This document shows positions 33,269 to 36,228 of a DNA stretch of 36,228 nt, piece by piece. Within the stretch, counting starts at the first letter, position 1, and each line of letters opens with the position of its first letter. Below the pieces are notes generated by a model. It worked only from the letters and a program-made list of their open reading frames with translations. It was not told the DNA's origin and did not search any database. Made by a program: the position numbers and the translations under genes. Source of the DNA: Nitrospirota bacterium (GTDB taxonomy: Bacteria > Nitrospirota > JACRHJ01); the NCBI GenBank assembly GCA_021789495.1, contig JAJYJM010000020.1, positions 1 to 36,228 of the forward strand, given 5' to 3'.

Positions 33269-33313
33269 TGGTGAGCCGCGCAGGATTCGAACCTGCGACC
33301 CGCTGATTAAGAG
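33269..33313 (-). other. tRNA-Lys(CTT) 3' fragment: attachment site of an integrative element
   Basis: The 45 bases, read on the minus strand, are the anticodon loop CTCTTAA, the 3' anticodon strand TCAGC, the variable loop, a perfect T-arm (GCAGG-TTCGAAT-CCTGC), acceptor strand GCGGCTC, A and CCA. The match to a tRNA stops right after the anticodon loop: the expected GCTGA partner is absent. This is the usual boundary of tRNA-targeted integration. The orientation puts the element to the right and predicts an intact tRNA-Lys beyond the window end. Confidence 0.85.
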
Positions 33314-33383
33314 ACACATCTATGAGGCGGCCTAACCTCTCTTCATTATAGAGAATTTCGGGCCTACGGTGTAAGCAAATTGC

Positions 33384-33783
33384 TTACACCTCCTTCATAA
33401 ACATTTTCAGGGCATGTAAGAATTCCCGCGCCAGCTTGATGCCTTCTTCGGCCTCTTCCCGCGAAACCTCTGCGAAGTCTTTATAGTCGGCGCCCAGCCT
33501 TTTATCGAACATATCGTGCAATGCCACAGAATATTTTTTCTCTATTTTCCCAGTGTGAACGAACTCTTTGTCGAAAACACCGATGACACGCCCGTGCTTG
33601 GATGTTCTCGGATTTATGTCGCTATGAAGAAAGAGGGAGAGCACGGCATAGAACATGCAATATATAGGCGCGGTTGATAACGGACCTCGGGCTGGCATTG
33701 CCCTTCTGCAAGATTTCGGCTTCGGATAGCGTTTCCTCGGCTTGAATAATGCGATAACCGGCGAGTGTTTGCTTGTCCGTCAT
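33384..33783 (-). pseudogene. HEPN-domain toxin gene, frameshifted
   Basis: The gene starts at the ATG at 33783 (MTDKQTLAGYRIIQAEETLSE) and runs to NRAY, where the frame breaks. Continuing one base later restores the rest: CMFYAVLSLFLHSD, SKHGRVIGVFDKEFVHTGK, and a helical C-terminus ending at 33384. Dropping one A from TATATAT near 33661-33667 gives a single frame of about 132 residues with the typical RAYYxMFYA motif of MNT-associated HEPN proteins. So it is a near-intact RNase-toxin gene with a +1 slip, a recent mutation, a programmed shift or a sequencing error. Its start overlaps the MNT stop in ATGA. A 10-bp hairpin (33368-33390) lies over its end. Confidence 0.85.
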
Positions 33784-34097
33784 ACCCTGACGCCCTCTTC
33801 GTTAATGCATTCGACAATTGGTGACGCTCTAAGCGGAGAATTTTCAAGTTCGTCCCGGGTAAAGACCAGAACCGATATAAGTATCTCATTCTCAAATCCG
33901 ACTTCCCAGGAGATATGGCTTATCTTATCTTTGATTTCGCGGTCTTTTTGCTCGATCTCGACGAACACGTCCAAGTCCGAATCCTCGTCCGCATCGCCCC
34001 TGGCGCGAGAGCCGAACACCTTGAAGTCCACAAGGTTAATCGCCTCGGAAAGTCTCTGCTTTAAAATCCCGGCTATTTTCCGGTCTCTTTCGGTCAT
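33780..34097 (-). CDS. MNT-type nucleotidyltransferase antitoxin
   Basis: A 105-residue minimal nucleotidyltransferase. The signature GS-x10-DxD is exact: Gly29-Ser30 and Asp41/Asp43 in GSRARGDADEDSDLDVFV. MntA antitoxins with this motif neutralise the HEPN toxin by adding AMP groups to a tyrosine. It precedes and overlaps the HEPN gene by four bases, the standard antitoxin-toxin order. If the HEPN frame is truly broken, this antitoxin no longer has an active partner. Its own promoter lies at 34180-34208. Confidence 0.9.
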   Translation of the reverse strand: MTERDRKIAGILKQRLSEAINLVDFKVFGSRARGDADEDSDLDVFVEIEQKDREIKDKISHISWEVGFENEILISVLVFTRDELENSPLRASPIVECINEEGVRV

Positions 34098-34179
34098 GTG
34101 CGCACCGCCTTTTGGCTGGTCAGATTATCCGCTCGCCGGTCCTGACGAATTCAGCCTATCGTCCCTCATCATACCTAAT

Positions 34180-34208
34180 CTTATATATCCTGCCGCACAG
34201 GAAGTCAA
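34180..34208 (-). promoter_or_regulatory. Promoter of the MNT-HEPN module with a palindrome in the spacer
   Basis: On the minus strand, TTGACT (34208-34203), an exact 17-base spacer and TATAAG (34185-34180). The spacer contains TCCTG-N5-CAGGA, a short inverted repeat that could be the autoregulatory operator of the module. Confidence 0.6.
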
Positions 34209-34242
34209 GAAGTTACACTCTTTATCACACTCTTTTAAGATA

Positions 34243-35298
34243 TTACATCTTTTTCTTCCAAAGCGCTCCAGGGCCGCGGCCGAGACACTCCACTTCTCCA
34301 ATATCTTGCAACTTCCAGAGAACTCTGCGTATTGTATCCCTGCTGACGCCTGGGCACGCCTTCTCGATGTCGAGCAGTGAAAATTCGCCTTGATATGAAC
34401 CGATAGCGGTCTTAATAAGTTCCGTCTTTGCGCCTCGGGGCGACTTTGCTTGCCCGACACGCTGCTCGAATTCCCGGCAGGCTTCCTTCAGCGTATAGAG
34501 CACGTAATGGATATAAGGCCACGGGTCGTGCTTTCCTTCGTGCCAGCCTTGCGAGCTTTGCTCCAATGTCTCGTAGTACCGGTCTTTGCTCTGCTCGATA
34601 ATCCGCTCGATACTGATATAACGACCAGCTTCATAACCAAGATGATAAGACTGAAGGAGAAGAAGCATCCTGGAAACTCTGCCGTTGCCTTCACGGAAGG
34701 GATGGATGCAGAGGAAGTCGAAATTAAAGGCGGCCATAGCAACCAGCGGGTGTACCCATCTTTCGCGGAGGCAACAGCCCCAGAGGTCAACCAGTTCGGC
34801 CATGTATTTTGGAGTCCTGGCGGCTGAGACCGTCTTGAACCGGACACGCGACCTTCCATCGGGGTATTTCTCTATGATGTCGCTGTCCTTGTCCTTGTCC
34901 TTGTATTTGCCGGCGTCCCAGACGTCGCCCTTCGCCAGCTTGTGAAGCTTTAGAATTGTTTCCTCCGAGACCGGCAGTTTTGCTCCTTGCCCGTGTATGA
35001 GGTCTAGCGCGTTCCTGTAGCCCCGGACTTCCTCCTCGTCGCGGTCGCGGAGTGGCGCCTTGCCGAGCACTATAGTCTGGACACGCGCCTGGTCAACGGT
35101 TACCCCTTCGATACGGTTCGAGGATACGGCGCTCTCGATGAGGGCGTGCTCCCTGAGTACCTTGAGTCGTTGAGGTGTCTGTTTGGTAAAAAGCTGCTGT
35201 TTGCCGAGCGCCTCGCCAAGGTCGGCGAGATACCAGGACGCGGTTGCCGGTATGGTTTCGGGCTTACGCGAGAATTGCCTAAGTGTCATCATCGCCAT
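34243..35298 (-). CDS. Fic/DOC-family protein with N-terminal self-inhibition motif
   Basis: A 351-residue Fic protein, which would transfer AMP (or a similar group) from a nucleotide to a target hydroxyl. The catalytic HPFREGNGRVSR lies at residues 199-210 with His199. The inhibitory helix motif SxxxEG is at residues 60-65 (SNRIEG, Glu64), so it is a class II, self-inhibited Fic. A winged helix occupies the C-terminal 70 residues (FSLLDIEKACPGVSRDTIRRVLWKL). Residues 132-138 are KDKDKDK from a short hexanucleotide repeat. All catalytic residues are intact. No ribosome site precedes the ATG at 35298; a second Met lies two residues later. It is an accessory gene on the integrated element, with possible defence or signalling roles. 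Confidence 0.92.
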   Translation of the reverse strand: MAMMTLRQFSRKPETIPATASWYLADLGEALGKQQLFTKQTPQRLKVLREHALIESAVSSNRIEGVTVDQARVQTIVLGKAPLRDRDEEEVRGYRNALDLIHGQGAKLPVSEETILKLHKLAKGDVWDAGKYKDKDKDSDIIEKYPDGRSRVRFKTVSAARTPKYMAELVDLWGCCLRERWVHPLVAMAAFNFDFLCIHPFREGNGRVSRMLLLLQSYHLGYEAGRYISIERIIEQSKDRYYETLEQSSQGWHEGKHDPWPYIHYVLYTLKEACREFEQRVGQAKSPRGAKTELIKTAIGSYQGEFSLLDIEKACPGVSRDTIRRVLWKLQDIGEVECLGRGPGALWKKKM

Positions 35299-35342
35299 AA
35301 TGATATATGAAAAAAAGGGTTTTGCAAGGGGAAACCAGCTGC

Positions 35343-35702
35343 TTATCGTTCCATTTTGATTACATCCGGACGGAGCATCTCCACGGCGATATGCGTGTAC
35401 TTCTGAGTCATGGTGATGTCCTGGTGTCCGAGAAAGCCCTGTACCTTCCTGATGTCTGAACCCTCAGCGATCATCTGTGTCGCCGCGCTGTGCCTCAACA
35501 GGTGAGGATAAACCCGTTCCTTTATACCGGCGCTTTCCGCCAGATTTTGAAGAGATTTTCTGATAGAGGTGATAGGCTTGCCGGTCTTATGGTTGATAAA
35601 GACGAAACCGGTTACATCCTTCATCCCTCGACTCTCTGGATTAAGAGCGAGGATTTCATCGATAAGCTCGTTCTTGGTCTTCCCGTATTTATTATGCCGC
35701 AC
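35343..35702 (-). pseudogene. Tyrosine recombinase, C-terminal remnant
   Basis: The frame encodes the last 119 residues of a phage/ICE-type integrase. Visible catalytic residues are His67 and Arg70 in HLLRH, His93 in LGH and the nucleophile Tyr102 in KYTH. The N-terminal arm-binding and core-binding domains and the first catalytic arginine are missing. The frame meets a stop about ten codons above the GTG used here, right where the IS200-type hairpin begins, so the gene seems cut by that insertion. It was probably the integrase that used the tRNA-Lys site. Confidence 0.87.
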
Positions 35703-35737
35703 AAAACTCCAGACTCCCGTCTGGAGATGTAGCGGCT

Positions 35738-35829
35738 ATCCAGACGAGATGGCGTGTGGTATCATGATGCATGAAATTTCGGAAGAGTGCCCATGCCCTG
35801 TATAAGACGGAATACCATCTCGTCTGGAT
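35738..35829 (+). promoter_or_regulatory. Long-range 15-bp inverted repeat across the tnpA start
   Basis: ATCCAGACGAGATGG (35738-35752) is the exact reverse complement of CCATCTCGTCTGGAT (35815-35829), which encodes codons 15-20 of tnpA. In an mRNA the two arms would enclose the start codon at 35771. IS200 transposases are known to be throttled by 5' mRNA structure, so this is a plausible translation control. Confidence 0.6.
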
Positions 35830-36199
35830 CCCTCGATATCGGCGGAAGGTTTTTGTCAAGGGAGTCAAGGAATATGCCGAGAAGGTGCTGGCGCATATTC
35901 CGGAGCTTGATCCCGATATCGAGGTAATAAAGCTCAATGTTCAAGTAGACCACGTTCATATGGTGATAGTGGTACCGCCGAGGATTGCAGTTGCCCGAGC
36001 TGTACAGTATATCAAGGCGCAATCGGCAAAAGCGCTAAAGGCGAAATTTCCTTTTCTGCAAAAGGCGTACTTGACCAAAGAAGGCATATGGTCAAGAGGA
36101 TACTGTGTATCGTGCATAGGCTTGGATGAAAAGGAAATTCTCGCCTATGTCGAACATCAAGAAAAAGAAGACAAGGGGCAACTGCAATTAACAATGTGA
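35771..36199 (+). CDS. tnpA: IS200/IS605-family transposase TnpA
   Basis: A 142-residue single-strand transposase (Y1 HUH endonuclease). The HUH motif is His61-Val-His63 in VDHVHMVIVVPP and the nucleophile is Tyr126 in ILAYVEHQ, both intact. The family block YHLVWIPRYRRKVF lies at residues 15-28 and IWSRGYCVSCIG at 106-117. Length is normal. It is probably active, and it is located next to the truncated end of the integrase remnant. Confidence 0.95.
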   Translation: MKFRKSAHALYKTEYHLVWIPRYRRKVFVKGVKEYAEKVLAHIPELDPDIEVIKLNVQVDHVHMVIVVPPRIAVARAVQYIKAQSAKALKAKFPFLQKAYLTKEGIWSRGYCVSCIGLDEKEILAYVEHQEKEDKGQLQLTM

Positions 36200-36228
36200 T
36201 GAGCCAGGATGCCCCCGGCTCTGCCGGG

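Larger units (their letters stand above)
35707..36228 (+). mobile_element. IS200-type insertion sequence (tnpA only), right end at or beyond the window edge
   Basis: The unit contains a left subterminal hairpin CTCCAGAC-TCCC-GTCTGGAG (35707-35726), a single transposase gene of the HUH Y1 type, and a right hairpin CCCGGC-TCT-GCCGGG (36214-36228). IS200/IS605 elements carry such hairpins instead of inverted terminal repeats and move as single strands. No tnpB is present inside. The exact tips cannot be fixed, because the right end coincides with the window edge. Confidence 0.8.

Noticed and set aside
33269-33345. Complete tRNA-Lys gene on the minus strand
   Set aside because: Only the 3' part fits; after the anticodon loop the sequence cannot form the anticodon, D or acceptor stems.

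Overview
The window looks like a chromosomal segment of an anaerobic, GC-rich Gram-negative bacterium of the former Deltaproteobacteria (Desulfobacterota) or a related phylum. The reasons are indirect: a flavodiiron protein with a short rubredoxin and a stand-alone desulforedoxin, a citramalate route to isoleucine, a ThiC-family enzyme inside a B12 operon, the order ihfA-merR-tRNA-Pro-surE-pcm, CxxCH haem motifs, and RseC and CbiX homologues. No rRNA or other lineage marker is present, so the assignment is tentative.

Layout. 166-5759 (+): leuA-leuC-leuD-leuB-asd, an amino-acid operon. 5808-6965: an AT-richer pair, an XRE regulator facing a SAM methyltransferase. 7063-9059: tldD and an ICMT-type membrane methyltransferase. 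9140-9216: tRNA-Asp. 9394-9535: a previously unassigned, highly structured RNA candidate behind its own promoter, followed by cimA with a palindrome across its -10 box, then rseC, an EF-G paralogue, ihfA, a MerR regulator, tRNA-Pro, surE, pcm, a DedA protein and tRNA-Gly. 17369-18878: flavodiiron protein, rubredoxin and desulforedoxin, an O2/superoxide defence set. 18877-26150: a cobalamin riboswitch with a terminator controls cobO-cobU-cobT-cobS-cobC, a periplasmic carbonic anhydrase, cobB and a ThiC-family gene that may be 5-hydroxybenzimidazole synthase (bzaF). 26180-28146: a small secreted Tyr/Pro-rich protein on the minus strand, then cbiX and tyrS.

28247-32945 (-) is the most unusual locus. 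A secreted chagasin-type cysteine-protease inhibitor is followed after 10 bases by a 1414-residue exported protein. This joins a papain-family protease, two Ig-like domains, a complete seven-repeat RCC1 propeller, two more Ig-like domains and a C-terminal region with seven CxxCH haem sites. I do not know this architecture, or its pairing with an inhibitor, as a described system.

From 33269 rightward the sequence is accessory. The last 45 bases of a tRNA-Lys(CTT) gene, with its own terminator to the left, mark the end of an integrative element. Inside are a frameshifted HEPN toxin gene with its MNT antitoxin, a self-inhibited Fic protein, a tyrosine-recombinase remnant and an IS200-type transposon next to the truncated end of that remnant. 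Short palindromic repeats of at least three families lie between the core genes.

No CRISPR array, rRNA operon or prophage structural gene was seen.
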